Source: Ruminococcoides sp052118065
GTDB taxonomy: Bacteria > Bacillota > Clostridia > Oscillospirales > Acutalibacteraceae
Assembly (NCBI GenBank): GCA_052118065.1
Contig: JBQKHY010000002.1
Location: 167,738 to 231,737, forward strand
DNA: 64,000 bases
Direction: 5' to 3'
Part shown: one piece after another, positions 45,442 to 53,350 of the stretch
Numbering within the stretch: position 1 is the first letter of the stretch
Layout of the letters: each line of letters begins with the position of its first letter
Made by a program: the position numbers and the translations under genes
The notes under the pieces: model-generated
The model's database searches: none
The model's input: the letters and a program-made list of their open reading frames with translations, nothing else
What the model was told of the DNA's origin: nothing

Positions 45442-46791
45442 GTGTTATTCCGAAAGATTGAAACACTGATAGAAGAACATCTGAAAAGCGATACCAAGAA
45501 GATTTTGCTGATTGACGGTGCAAGACAGGTTGGCAAGACCTACATCATTCGTTATGTTGGGCAAAAGCTGTTTGAAAACTTTATTGAGTTGAATATGGTG
45601 GAGGATTCACTGGGCGACCGCCTTTTTGCCGAGGTAAAAACAGTTGACGATTTTTATCTTCAGGTCAGTATGCTTGCGGGCAATAAAATGAAGCAGAAAG
45701 AAAATACGCTGATATTTATTGATGAAATTCAAGCGTACCCTCATTTGCTCACGCTTTTGAAATTTCTTTCTCAGGACGGAAAGTTTACTTTTATTGCAAG
45801 CGGTTCCTTGCTGGGTGTCACATTGTCGCAGACGACCTCAATCCCTATGGGCAGTATCCGCAAGGTGAGAATGTTTCCGCTTGATTTCGAGGAGTTTCTC
45901 TATGCAAACGGACTCAATGAATTTGCAGTGTCGGCAATGCGTAAAAAATTTGAGCGTGAAGAAGCACTTGACGAGCCGACGCACAACAAAATTATGGATT
46001 TGTTCCGAAAGTATTTGCTTGTGGGCGGTCTGCCGGATGCCGTGAACTCCTATCTGAATGACCATAATATTCAGCTTGTCCGTGACATTCAAAGTGAAAT
46101 TCACGATTATTATGCCGCTGACGCATCCAAATATGACGAGGATAAAAAACTGAAAATCCGACGTATCTACGACCTTATTCCGTCCAATATGGAAAACAAG
46201 AAAAAGCGTGTCGTGGCGCAAAACATTGAAAACAAAAGAGGCAAAACTTTCGGCGATTACAGTGATGAATTTGAATATCTCATCAGTGCCGGTATCGCTT
46301 TGAATGTGCAGGCGATTTCCAATCCTGTTTTTCCGCTGATTGAATCTACCGGCAAAAATCTGCTAAAATTGTATTTAAACGATGTGGGAATCCTCACGGG
46401 AATTTTGTACGGCAACAATATCCGTGCAGTTCTAAATGATGAAAAAAGCGTTAATCTCGGCTCTGTATATGAAAGCGTTGTCGCAAGCGAACTGATTGCT
46501 CACGGCTATAAGCTGTTCTATTACGATAACCGCAGTAAGGGCGAGGTTGACTATCTTATTGATGATTACAACAGTCTGTCCGCCGTGCCTATTGAGATAA
46601 AGTCCGGCAAGGATTACACCGTTCACAGTGCGCTGAATGCCTTTGTTCAGAACGAGGATTACCATATCAAAAAGGCATATGTCCTCTCCAATGAAAGAAC
46701 CGTTACGCACAACGGAAAGATAACCTATCTTCCGATTTATTACGTTATGTTTTTTCAAAACACACCCGATACAAAAGACCTGAATTTTTAA
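45442..46791 (+). CDS. AAA-family ATPase with DUF4143 domain
   Basis: A 449-residue ATPase of the AAA_14/DUF4143 type, common on mobile DNA of gut Firmicutes; function not established. Walker A is DGARQVGKTY (residues 25-34), Walker B LIFIDEIQ near 90. The DUF4143 part covers about 205-400, and the C-terminus holds GEVDYLI followed by VPIEIKSGKDY, the pattern of a PD-(D/E)XK nuclease-like fold. The start is GTG 45442 after TGAGGTGATTG. The gene is richer in G+C than the chromosome, indicating separate origin. Confidence 0.88.
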   Translation: MLFRKIETLIEEHLKSDTKKILLIDGARQVGKTYIIRYVGQKLFENFIELNMVEDSLGDRLFAEVKTVDDFYLQVSMLAGNKMKQKENTLIFIDEIQAYPHLLTLLKFLSQDGKFTFIASGSLLGVTLSQTTSIPMGSIRKVRMFPLDFEEFLYANGLNEFAVSAMRKKFEREEALDEPTHNKIMDLFRKYLLVGGLPDAVNSYLNDHNIQLVRDIQSEIHDYYAADASKYDEDKKLKIRRIYDLIPSNMENKKKRVVAQNIENKRGKTFGDYSDEFEYLISAGIALNVQAISNPVFPLIESTGKNLLKLYLNDVGILTGILYGNNIRAVLNDEKSVNLGSVYESVVASELIAHGYKLFYYDNRSKGEVDYLIDDYNSLSAVPIEIKSGKDYTVHSALNAFVQNEDYHIKKAYVLSNERTVTHNGKITYLPIYYVMFFQNTPDTKDLNF

Positions 46792-46805
46792 AAATGCAAT
46801 TAATA

Positions 46806-46848
46806 AAAACCTCCTTTAGTGCAATAACCACACCGAAGGAGGTTTTAT
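46806..46848 (+). terminator. Terminator after the AAA ATPase gene
   Basis: Stem AAAACCTCCTT/AAGGAGGTTTT with a 19-base loop; the downstream arm also forms a ribosome-site-like AAGGAGG before the ATG at 46850. Confidence 0.7.
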
Positions 46849-46849
46849 T

Positions 46850-47055
46850 ATGCAAACATTATTTGAATAAATGAACATAGCATACATAGTACAATACAAT
46901 TACAATTTACTCAATTGTTGCAAGTTATACTTCAAATTTGCAGACACGAGAGATAGGAAAAATGTCTCTTGCTTCGGCAAGTAAATTATTACACCGTAAA
47001 GGAAGGCGTTGCTGAACAACTGAAAGTTACTTCCCAATTGACAGGTATTGTATAG
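46850..47055 (+). pseudogene. Probable remnant of a second TnpV-like gene
   Basis: An ATG after AAGGAGGTTTTATT opens MQTLFE and stops at once, a start seen in TnpV-type proteins. Further on, one frame reads YYTVKEGVAEQLKVTSQ before a TAG at 47053, close to the KEKVTEQLKAENQ block of the intact copy at 44959. The region between has no open frame. The resemblance is short, so the call is tentative. Confidence 0.4.
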
Positions 47056-47094
47056 GTAATTAAATTATCAAAGTAACAATGTTTCATTTCATAG

Positions 47095-48417
47095 TTATTT
47101 TTTAAGAGCCTTGTTTATTTTTTGCATGTGATTTTTTGTGTTCTTATCTATATTTTCTTTGCTTCCAAAGCTTGCTTTAGCTCGTTCAACATAAGATAAG
47201 AAATTTCCTTTTTTGCAGTATGCGCCTCGAATTGAATAACGTTTATATAAATTTTCTTTGCTTATTTTTTTACCATTTTTGGTATATCCTTTATTTTTAG
47301 TTATAGTTTTAGCTTTGCTGTACATCCTATAATAGTATTTAGAAATTGTTTTTGAACGAATAGTAATTTTTGAACCATCAAAAGAGAATCCTAAAAAATC
47401 TATGGTTGTTTTTATAGCATCGTTTTTATTAGTAAATTGTTGACCACAGTTAATAATTTGACCATCCGAGAAAATATAATACTGTGTTTTGCTCGGCTCA
47501 AGTGTTAGTCCATCTATGCTGTTGAAAATACAGTTAATTTTATTAATTACATTCATAGAAAAATTGGGGTTGGATTGTGGAATAACGATAATAAAATCGT
47601 CGCTGTACCGCATATATATTCCGCCAATGCTCTTTACAATATCATGTATCATCTTATCAATATCAATCATATATAAATTGGCTAATATTGCGCTGATCGG
47701 TGAACCTTGGGGAATTCCAAATGGATTGGTATTTTTGGTTATTTGTGAGCGATTGTCTTGGAATTGCTTTTTAGATAGCACTCTATTCATTGAATTGAGT
47801 TGTTTCCAACCGGAATTGTTATTTTCTAATCCATTAATTTTATAAATGTCTGATAATTCCCATTTGCTGTATTTTGTTATATTCTTAAACACAGCATAGT
47901 GGTCATTGGGTAAATACTCTACACCTAATAGATTACACCAGCGAGCTTTTAAATATTCGTGGTTTAAATTATCAAAAAAACCTGTGAAATCACCAATCAT
48001 AACATTACAAGGTGATGATTGTTTTATAAAGTCAAATGCATGTTTTGCTATTTGTATATTACTTATACCTAAATCAGTTCTGTAAGCAACTGGAACAGAA
48101 GATATTTCAAGTCTCTTAATTTCTTTATTATATAATTCATTAAGAATATGACTGTATAATTGATAAATACATCTATCAATATGAGCTGCATAACAAATAT
48201 CTCTAACTTTAATTTTCTTTCCGCTATTTTTGTGATATTTTTTTATTATCTTTTCATAGTGTATGAATGGGTAAAAGCCATGTTTAGCTACACTATTCGG
48301 GTTAGAAATATATAACCGACACTTTGATATATCTGTCCTTTGATCAAAATGAGCATATCCTTTTTTACTTTTTTTAATTGCCGTTTCGGAAGTAAGCCAT
48401 TCTGTAATACTATCCAT
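47095..48417 (-). CDS. DRT2-like antiviral reverse transcriptase
   Basis: A 440-residue reverse transcriptase. Motif 3 region DFTGFFDNLNH is at residues 143-153 (first catalytic Asp), motif 4 IPQGSPISAILANLYM at 235-250, and motif 5 YMRYSDDFIIVIP at 268-280 with the YSDD catalytic pair at 271-274. Motif 6 is GLTLEPSKTQYY near 303 and motif 7 FLGFSF near 341. There is no maturase, endonuclease or retron-type VTG signature, which points to the defence (DRT/unknown-group) branch. Immediately upstream on the same transcript is a structured RNA with a template repeat unit encoding a neo-like endless ORF, which is the arrangement of DRT2. In DRT2 the enzyme copies the RNA by rolling circle on phage infection, making a concatemeric toxic gene. 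AGGAG six bases before the ATG. Confidence 0.85.
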   Translation of the reverse strand: MDSITEWLTSETAIKKSKKGYAHFDQRTDISKCRLYISNPNSVAKHGFYPFIHYEKIIKKYHKNSGKKIKVRDICYAAHIDRCIYQLYSHILNELYNKEIKRLEISSVPVAYRTDLGISNIQIAKHAFDFIKQSSPCNVMIGDFTGFFDNLNHEYLKARWCNLLGVEYLPNDHYAVFKNITKYSKWELSDIYKINGLENNNSGWKQLNSMNRVLSKKQFQDNRSQITKNTNPFGIPQGSPISAILANLYMIDIDKMIHDIVKSIGGIYMRYSDDFIIVIPQSNPNFSMNVINKINCIFNSIDGLTLEPSKTQYYIFSDGQIINCGQQFTNKNDAIKTTIDFLGFSFDGSKITIRSKTISKYYYRMYSKAKTITKNKGYTKNGKKISKENLYKRYSIRGAYCKKGNFLSYVERAKASFGSKENIDKNTKNHMQKINKALKK

Positions 48418-48552
48418 ATAAAACTCCTATAAATTGCAAAATCCATCAGCACGGAGGATAGCATTCCTAAGCTGATGGATTTACTTTTTTACGTGGTATT
48501 TCGGATCACTGAATTTGTGATTGTGTACGGAATTACCAGCTATCCAATTGTG

Positions 48553-48560
48553 CAATACTC
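48553..48560 (+). repeat. Template-boundary repeat, copy 1
   Basis: CAATACTC, identical to 48697-48704; the likely template-jump sequence at the 3' side of the RNA template. Confidence 0.75.
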
Positions 48561-48704
48561 AAATATGTTATAATTGAGCAGGAGGATTGCGTAATGTTCA
48601 CTTTGTGTACATTAGCTGTTATCGCTATAATTGCGACAGACTGGTCATCAATCTCTCAAGAAATTCTCAAAGAAATTCTACAGGAGAGCTTGACAACAAT
48701 ACTC
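48561..48704 (+). other. neo-like cDNA repeat unit (endless ORF formed only after reverse transcription)
   Basis: Joining the template to itself at the repeat CAATACTC gives a 144-nt unit, exactly 48 codons. In the cDNA (plus) sense the frame of the ATG at 48594 has no stop anywhere in the unit, while the other two frames stop (TAA and TGA just after position 48561). AGGAGG lies at 48580-48585, eight bases before the ATG. TATAAT (48569-48574, extended by TGT) lies near the start of the unit and TTGACA (48690-48695) near its end; across the junction their spacer is exactly 17. The encoded repeat has a hydrophobic part (MFTLCTLAVIAIIATDW), an amphipathic helix-like part (SSISQEILKEILQESLTTIL) and a linker KYVIIEQEDCV. 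In the genome itself the frame ends at 48746. Confidence 0.8.
48697..48704 (+). repeat. Template-boundary repeat, copy 2
   Basis: CAATACTC, located one base after TTGACA and 144 bases from copy 1; it lies at the 5' side of the RNA template. Confidence 0.75.
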
Positions 48705-48734
48705 CTCCTCAGTACCTTTGTACTGAGCATATTT

Positions 48735-48763
48735 ATTATATCATAAAGGTTAATGAAAGTCAA
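48735..48763 (-). promoter_or_regulatory. Promoter of the DRT2-like ncRNA-RT transcript
   Basis: On the minus strand TTGACT (48758-48763), 17-base spacer, TATAAT (48735-48740). The expected start is about 48728-48730, right at the 5' hairpin of the RNA. Confidence 0.85.
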
Positions 48764-48969
48764 TTAGCACTCTCTATAAAAGAGTGATAATCAAAAATAA
48801 CGATTTATTGTGCTAAACTCACATATGTTTGAAACTTTTGTGAGACAGGAAGTATATTTTGAGAAAAACAAATTGTTCACAAATTTGTATATGTATTTTT
48901 GTTTTAAATCTACAAAAATCGTGCTTTAAATTTTACATCGGCTTTTTGCCTATAATTCTTGCTGAATAA

Positions 48970-48998
48970 TTGCAAATGTTCGGTAAATATTATATAAT
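48970..48998 (+). promoter_or_regulatory. SigA-type promoter of hsdM
   Basis: TTGCAA, 17-base spacer, TATAAT, 35 bases before the hsdM start. Confidence 0.75.
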
Positions 48999-49033
48999 TA
49001 TTTTATCTACACGAAAAAAGTGAGGTTTTACTG

Positions 49034-50608
49034 ATGGCACGAAAGGCGGCTAAACCCAAAAAAGAAATTTCAATGGAAGAAGCATTATGGAAATCTGCAG
49101 ATAAATTGCGTGGTTCTGTTGAGCCTGCTGAATATAAACATGTAGTTCTCAGCCTTTTCTTTTTGAAATTTGCAAGCGATAAATTTGAAATTCAAAGGAA
49201 AAAGCTTATTGACTCAGGATTTGAAGCACATATTGAAAAGACCTTTGCTTATACAAAGGATAATGTTTTCTATATTCCTCCTGAAAGCCGTTGGTCGTAC
49301 ATAATGGAAAACGCAAAACAAGATGATATAGCACTAAAAATAGATACTGCACTTTATACAATTGAAAAAAATAATCCTGTGTTAAAGGGTGCGTTGCCTG
49401 ATAACTATTATTCCAGATTGCATATTGATACCGCAAAGCTTGCTTCATTGCTTGACGAAATCAATCGTATCAACACTGACGATGAAGAAAATGATATAAT
49501 CGGTCGTGTATATGAGTATTTTCTCAGCAAATTTGCACTTGCGGAAGGTAAAGGAAAGGGTGAATTCTATACCCCCAAATGTATTGTAAATCTGATAGCA
49601 GAAATGCTTGAACCCTATGATGGTATTCTTTATGACCCTTGTTGCGGTTCGGGCGGTATGTTCGTGCAATCTATAAAATTTGTTGAAGCTCATAGAGGAA
49701 ACAAAAAGAAAATTTCTATATATGGACAGGAGTATACCAACACTACATACAAACTTGCAAAAATGAATTTAGCTATTCGTGGAATTTCCGCAAATCTTGG
49801 TGAGATGGCAGCAAACACCTTTACAAACGATCAGCACAAAGACTTAAAAGCTGATTACATAATGGCAAATCCACCGTTTAATCAGAAAGAATGGCGAGCA
49901 GAAAACGAACTGGTAGATGATCCTCGCTGGAATGGATATGAAGTGCCTCCTACAAGTAACGCTAATTACGGTTGGATTTTGAATATTGTTTCAAAGCTAT
50001 CGCAAAATGGTGTTGCAGGATTTTTGCTTGCTAACGGAGCGTTGTCAGATGACGGTACCGAGCTGAAAATAAGAACACAGTTGATAAAGAACAACCTCGT
50101 TGAAGCGATTGTTATTCTGCCAAGAAATCTTTTTTACACAACGGATATCAGTGTAACACTATGGATACTTAATAGGAATAAAAAAGCTCGTGTAGTTGAA
50201 CAAAATGGGCAGATTAAGCGTTATCGCAACAGAGAAAAGGAAATTCTCTTTATGGATTTAAGGCAAATGGGCAGTCCGTACGAGAAAAAATATATAGAAC
50301 TGACCGAGGCAGACAGAGAAAAGGTTACAACAGTTTATCATAATTGGCAACAGGAAGGTTACGGGGAAACATACGAAAATGTGCCGGAATTTTGTTATTC
50401 AGCTTCGTATGATGAAGTTGCCGAAAAAGGATTTACCCTTGTGCCAAGCCGATATATTGAGTTTATAAATCGTGATGAAAATATTGACTTTGATACAAAG
50501 ATGAAGACTTTGCAATCGGAGCTTAAAGAACTGCTTGTGCAAGAGGAAAAGTCAAAAGCCGATTTGCTGGCAGTGTTTAAGGAGCTTGGATATGAAATCG
50601 AATTATAA
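49034..50608 (+). CDS. hsdM: Type I restriction-modification system, methyltransferase subunit
   Basis: An N6-adenine methyltransferase subunit, 524 residues. The HsdM N-terminal helical domain covers about 1-145. The AdoMet motif DPCCGSGGMF is at 201-210 and the catalytic NPPF is near 279-282 (IMANPPFNQ). The C-terminal part ends in a helical coiled region (LQSELKELLVQEEKSKADLL) that contacts HsdS. It is divergent from the ncRNA-RT unit. Its last 17 bases overlap the start of the expressed hsdS position, so translation is coupled. Confidence 0.95.
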   Translation: MARKAAKPKKEISMEEALWKSADKLRGSVEPAEYKHVVLSLFFLKFASDKFEIQRKKLIDSGFEAHIEKTFAYTKDNVFYIPPESRWSYIMENAKQDDIALKIDTALYTIEKNNPVLKGALPDNYYSRLHIDTAKLASLLDEINRINTDDEENDIIGRVYEYFLSKFALAEGKGKGEFYTPKCIVNLIAEMLEPYDGILYDPCCGSGGMFVQSIKFVEAHRGNKKKISIYGQEYTNTTYKLAKMNLAIRGISANLGEMAANTFTNDQHKDLKADYIMANPPFNQKEWRAENELVDDPRWNGYEVPPTSNANYGWILNIVSKLSQNGVAGFLLANGALSDDGTELKIRTQLIKNNLVEAIVILPRNLFYTTDISVTLWILNRNKKARVVEQNGQIKRYRNREKEILFMDLRQMGSPYEKKYIELTEADREKVTTVYHNWQQEGYGETYENVPEFCYSASYDEVAEKGFTLVPSRYIEFINRDENIDFDTKMKTLQSELKELLVQEEKSKADLLAVFKELGYEIEL

Positions 50609-51116
50609 ACAATTAGGTCAGTATATCCGACAGGTGGATGTAAGAAACACTGAAAGCAAAGAAGATAATTTACTTGGTGTTTCTGTTTAAAAAAAGTTTA
50701 TACCATCTATTGCAAATACCGTAGGAACTGATTTTACCAAGTATAAAGTGGTAAAGAAGGGACAATTTACTTACATTCCTGATACTTCGAGGCGTGGCGA
50801 TAAAATAGGAATTGCTTTGCTGGAAGATTATGAAGAGGGAATTGTTAGTAATGCTTATACGGTGTTTGAAATTATTGACGACAATCAACTTATACCGGAA
50901 TACTTAATGCTTTGGTTTAATAGACCGGAATTTGACAGATATGCTCGCTTCAAATCTCACGGAAGTGTGAGAGAAATAATGGATTGGGAGGAAATGTGTA
51001 AAGTAGAATTACCAGTTCCCTCTATCGGAGAACAGAAAAGAATTGTAAATAATTATAAAGCAATAACTGATAGAATTGCTTTGAAAAAGCAGATAAATGA
51101 TAATTTAGCGGCTTGA
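50592..51116 (+). pseudogene. hsdS half gene in the expressed position, with premature stop
   Basis: The specificity gene begins at ATG 50592, overlapping hsdM. After 32 codons, in LLGVSV, a TAA (50688-50690) interrupts a frame that otherwise continues KKFIPSIANTVGTDFTKYK to LKKQINDNLAA at 51116. The silent copy at 51105 reads LLGVSIDKCFIKSVANT here, so a single base change to a stop is likely. The remaining frame encodes only the N-terminal target-recognition domain and central helix and then ends. An internal start could still give a shorter product. Half-size HsdS can function as a dimer, but the stop argues that this copy is off. Confidence 0.85.
51061..51108 (+). repeat. Inverted repeat A of the hsdS shufflon
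   Basis: 48 bp, identical but for one base to the reverse complement of 51755-51802; encodes the conserved central helix (LKKQINDNL). Confidence 0.88.
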
Positions 51117-52262
51117 AGACATCATTTTTGCAACCGCAAGAGGTAAGAGTTCATTTAGATTTCTTATTTCGAGATAATTGCTCTCAATCTCATCCAACAA
51201 CGGCTTGACTTTACTACAAAAACTGTCAATGGTTTTGTCGTCGGGACAAATGAACTCATAATTCAACGAAGATTGTGGTTTTACTCTCATACGACTGTTG
51301 GTTGAACCCGTTGCATTGCTCACCAAAAAATCGACAAATTCTTTTGTGTTGAACAAAAGATAGTAAAAATCCCTATGGCTCGGCTGCTTAGAGGAGAACA
51401 CTATAAATTCCGTTGAACATATTGCATTTTCAAAACATGAAAGTGTACGCCATATTCTTTTGGTGTCGGGGTTCAATTTGGAAACCAAAAGAGCATCATT
51501 GGGAACTATGTACTTGTTGCTTAAAATGGTTTGTGTTTCATCGTTTACTGGCAGTTTTTCAGCATCGAATGCAGGGATGCTATAATGCCACACAAACTCA
51601 GCCGACATCTTCTGTGGATTTACACTTTGGGTCGATGTTGTTAGCTTGTCATTAAGCGTGTGTTTTTTCCATCCAAGAGGAAAACCGTCGTCATCAAGCT
51701 CAAACGGCTCAAAATCAATAAACCAAGAAGTATAAAGAGCTTGTGCAGTTGCTTCTAAATTATCATTTATCTGCTTTTTCAAAGTAATTCTATCAGTTAT
51801 TGTCTTATATGCCTTTACAATATTTATTTGTTCATCAATAGGTGGAACCGGTAATCTCATTTTCACAAAATCTTCCCAAGGCATACTGCCACGCACTCCA
51901 CCTACTGCGATAAAAGCTGCCTCTCTGTCAAATTCCGGTCTTTTAAACCACATTTCCAAATACTCAGGTAAAATAATACTTTCATCTTTTACTCTAAAAA
52001 TCGGATATGCAGGAGACATTATCGCTTCATCATATTCTTCTAATCGTGCTATTGGTATTTTTGAATCTCTGCTAACTTGCATTAAGCTGACTGCAAAATC
52101 GTTTTTTCTTATAATCTTATATTTAGAAAGATCCGTACCATTTGTATTTGCAACAGATTTTATAAAACATTTATCTATACTAACACCTAAAAGTATTGAA
52201 ACTTTTTCATCGGTATTTCTTTCATCAACTTTCTCAACGAGTTCGTCAATGGTTTTATACAT
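51105..52262 (-). CDS. hsdS: Full-length HsdS specificity subunit in inverted orientation
   Basis: A 385-residue HsdS with two target-recognition domains: N-terminal (about 1-150, LLGVSIDKCFIKSVANTNGT) and C-terminal (about 205-365, GWKKHTLNDKLTTSTQ). They are separated by a conserved helix (ITLKKQINDNLEATAQALYT near 155) and there is a similar helix at the C-terminus. It lies on the opposite strand to hsdM, 12 bases after the recombinase gene, so it may be transcribed with it. The conserved helix DNA forms inverted repeats with the neighbouring half genes, so recombination can exchange the domains with the expressed position. Confidence 0.92.
   Translation of the reverse strand: MYKTIDELVEKVDERNTDEKVSILLGVSIDKCFIKSVANTNGTDLSKYKIIRKNDFAVSLMQVSRDSKIPIARLEEYDEAIMSPAYPIFRVKDESIILPEYLEMWFKRPEFDREAAFIAVGGVRGSMPWEDFVKMRLPVPPIDEQINIVKAYKTITDRITLKKQINDNLEATAQALYTSWFIDFEPFELDDDGFPLGWKKHTLNDKLTTSTQSVNPQKMSAEFVWHYSIPAFDAEKLPVNDETQTILSNKYIVPNDALLVSKLNPDTKRIWRTLSCFENAICSTEFIVFSSKQPSHRDFYYLLFNTKEFVDFLVSNATGSTNSRMRVKPQSSLNYEFICPDDKTIDSFCSKVKPLLDEIESNYLEIRNLNELLPLAVAKMMSSSR
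51749..51802 (-). repeat. Inverted repeat B of the hsdS shufflon
   Basis: 51755-51802 pairs with repeat A (47 of 48 bp). 51749-51771 is the exact inverse of 53353-53375 (23 bp). Confidence 0.88.
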
Positions 52263-52274
52263 ATAATTTCCACC

Positions 52275-53258
52275 TTAACCAATGTATTTTCTGTGAGCAA
52301 TCTTTACATTGCTTTGCTTAACCATTGCATACTGCAATGTAGTATCTATTCGCCTATGTCCTAATAGTTGCTGGAGTTGTTCTATTGGCATTCCCTTATC
52401 AATCGCCATAGTCGCAAGAGTTCGTCTGAATTTGTGTGGGTGCACCTTATTCAATCCCAAGCGTTTACCGTATTGTCGTAATCTGACTTCAACGCCGCTA
52501 ATCTGCAAGCGATTATGCGGTTTTTGTAAAGACACAAACAGCGCAGGATTGTCATCATCACGGCTGTTCAGATAATTCTGCAAGTGTATTTTTGTGCGAG
52601 CGTCAAAGTAGACTATTCTTTCTTTGTCACCCTTACCAAACACAACACATTCTCTCTCGTTGAAGTCAATATCTTCACGGTTGAGAAGAACCATCTCGCC
52701 AACACGCATACCTGTTGATGCAAGCATATCAATCATTGCTAAATCACGAAGTTGCGTACAGTTATCCCTCATAAGCTCCAACGCTTCATCAGAATAAGTT
52801 TCTTTTATAATTGTTCCTGTTTTTACTTTGTGGATTCGTCTTACCGGACTTTTCAGTATATAGTCCTCATCCTCTAACCATGAGAAAAAGCTGGATAGAA
52901 TGCGACGAATATTATCAATAGTAACCTTGCTTGATTTCTTCTTTGTCTGATATTCTGTCAGATAAGTACGAATATCATCAGTCACAATATGCTTTACATC
53001 TTTTTTCAATTCATCAAGCATAGCGTCAATCGTGGATTTGTAGTATTTTAGAGATTTCTCGGAACAACCCTCTATTCGCTTCGCCGATAAAAACAACTCG
53101 ACGAGGTCTTGTTCTGTATCGTTTTCTTTGTTAATTCTTTCTGATACTTCATAGTTAAACAGAGTATGTTGCAATACTTCCTGCAATTTCTCACTTTGAG
53201 CATTATTCAAGAACGGTAACATTTTTTGAACAATATCTCTAACTAAATTTTGTTTCAT
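52275..53258 (-). CDS. Tyrosine recombinase of the hsdS cassettes (invertase)
   Basis: A XerC/D-type recombinase of 327 residues lying between the hsdS parts, as in phase-variable type I loci. It has an N-terminal SAM-like core-binding domain (about 65-155) and catalytic residues in STGMRVGEM (Arg near 195), HPHKFRRTLAT (His-x-x-Arg near 286) and LLGHRRIDTTLQYAMV (His and Tyr near 310-320). ATG 53258 is chosen because AAAGGAG lies at a proper distance; an ATG two codons earlier is too close. The expected substrates are the repeats at 51061, 51755, 53353 and 53904. Confidence 0.9.
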   Translation of the reverse strand: MKQNLVRDIVQKMLPFLNNAQSEKLQEVLQHTLFNYEVSERINKENDTEQDLVELFLSAKRIEGCSEKSLKYYKSTIDAMLDELKKDVKHIVTDDIRTYLTEYQTKKKSSKVTIDNIRRILSSFFSWLEDEDYILKSPVRRIHKVKTGTIIKETYSDEALELMRDNCTQLRDLAMIDMLASTGMRVGEMVLLNREDIDFNERECVVFGKGDKERIVYFDARTKIHLQNYLNSRDDDNPALFVSLQKPHNRLQISGVEVRLRQYGKRLGLNKVHPHKFRRTLATMAIDKGMPIEQLQQLLGHRRIDTTLQYAMVKQSNVKIAHRKYIG

Positions 53259-53350
53259 AGTCATTCTCCTTTGTTTATAAGAGAACAACAAGCAACGGCA
53301 GTTCCTTTTATTTATCTCCCGCCGTTGTTGGAAGTTATGTGTTTATTTAT

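Larger units (their letters stand above)
48431..48728 (-). ncRNA. DRT2-like template ncRNA
   Basis: Predicted RNA of about 300 nt, transcribed from the promoter at 48735-48763 and leading into the RT gene. Structures on the minus strand, in order: a 5' hairpin (GTACTGAG paired with CTCAGTAC, 48708-48727); the template region; a long imperfect stem-loop at 48495-48537 (outer GGTA/TACC, inner ATCAC/GTGAT); and an 11-bp hairpin at 48440-48481 (AATCCATCAGC/GCTGATGGATT) just before the RT ribosome site. The template is bounded by the direct repeat GAGTATTG (48697-48704 and 48553-48560, minus strand). The ends are inferred and need mapping. Confidence 0.8.

Noticed and set aside
45838..46221. Minus-strand ORFs inside the AAA ATPase gene
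   Set aside because: They overlap a well-supported gene entirely and have no start signal or recognisable content.
47095..48417. Retron, group II intron or diversity-generating RT
   Set aside because: No maturase or HNH domain, no retron VTG signature or msr/msd inverted-repeat layout, and no variable-repeat/template-repeat pair near a target gene were seen.
48587..48787. A 66-codon plus-strand ORF over the ncRNA
   Set aside because: It is in a different frame from the neo-like ATG at 48594, begins with a non-ATG codon, and its frame meets a stop (TGA at 48575) in the concatenated cDNA. It is a shadow of the ncRNA region.
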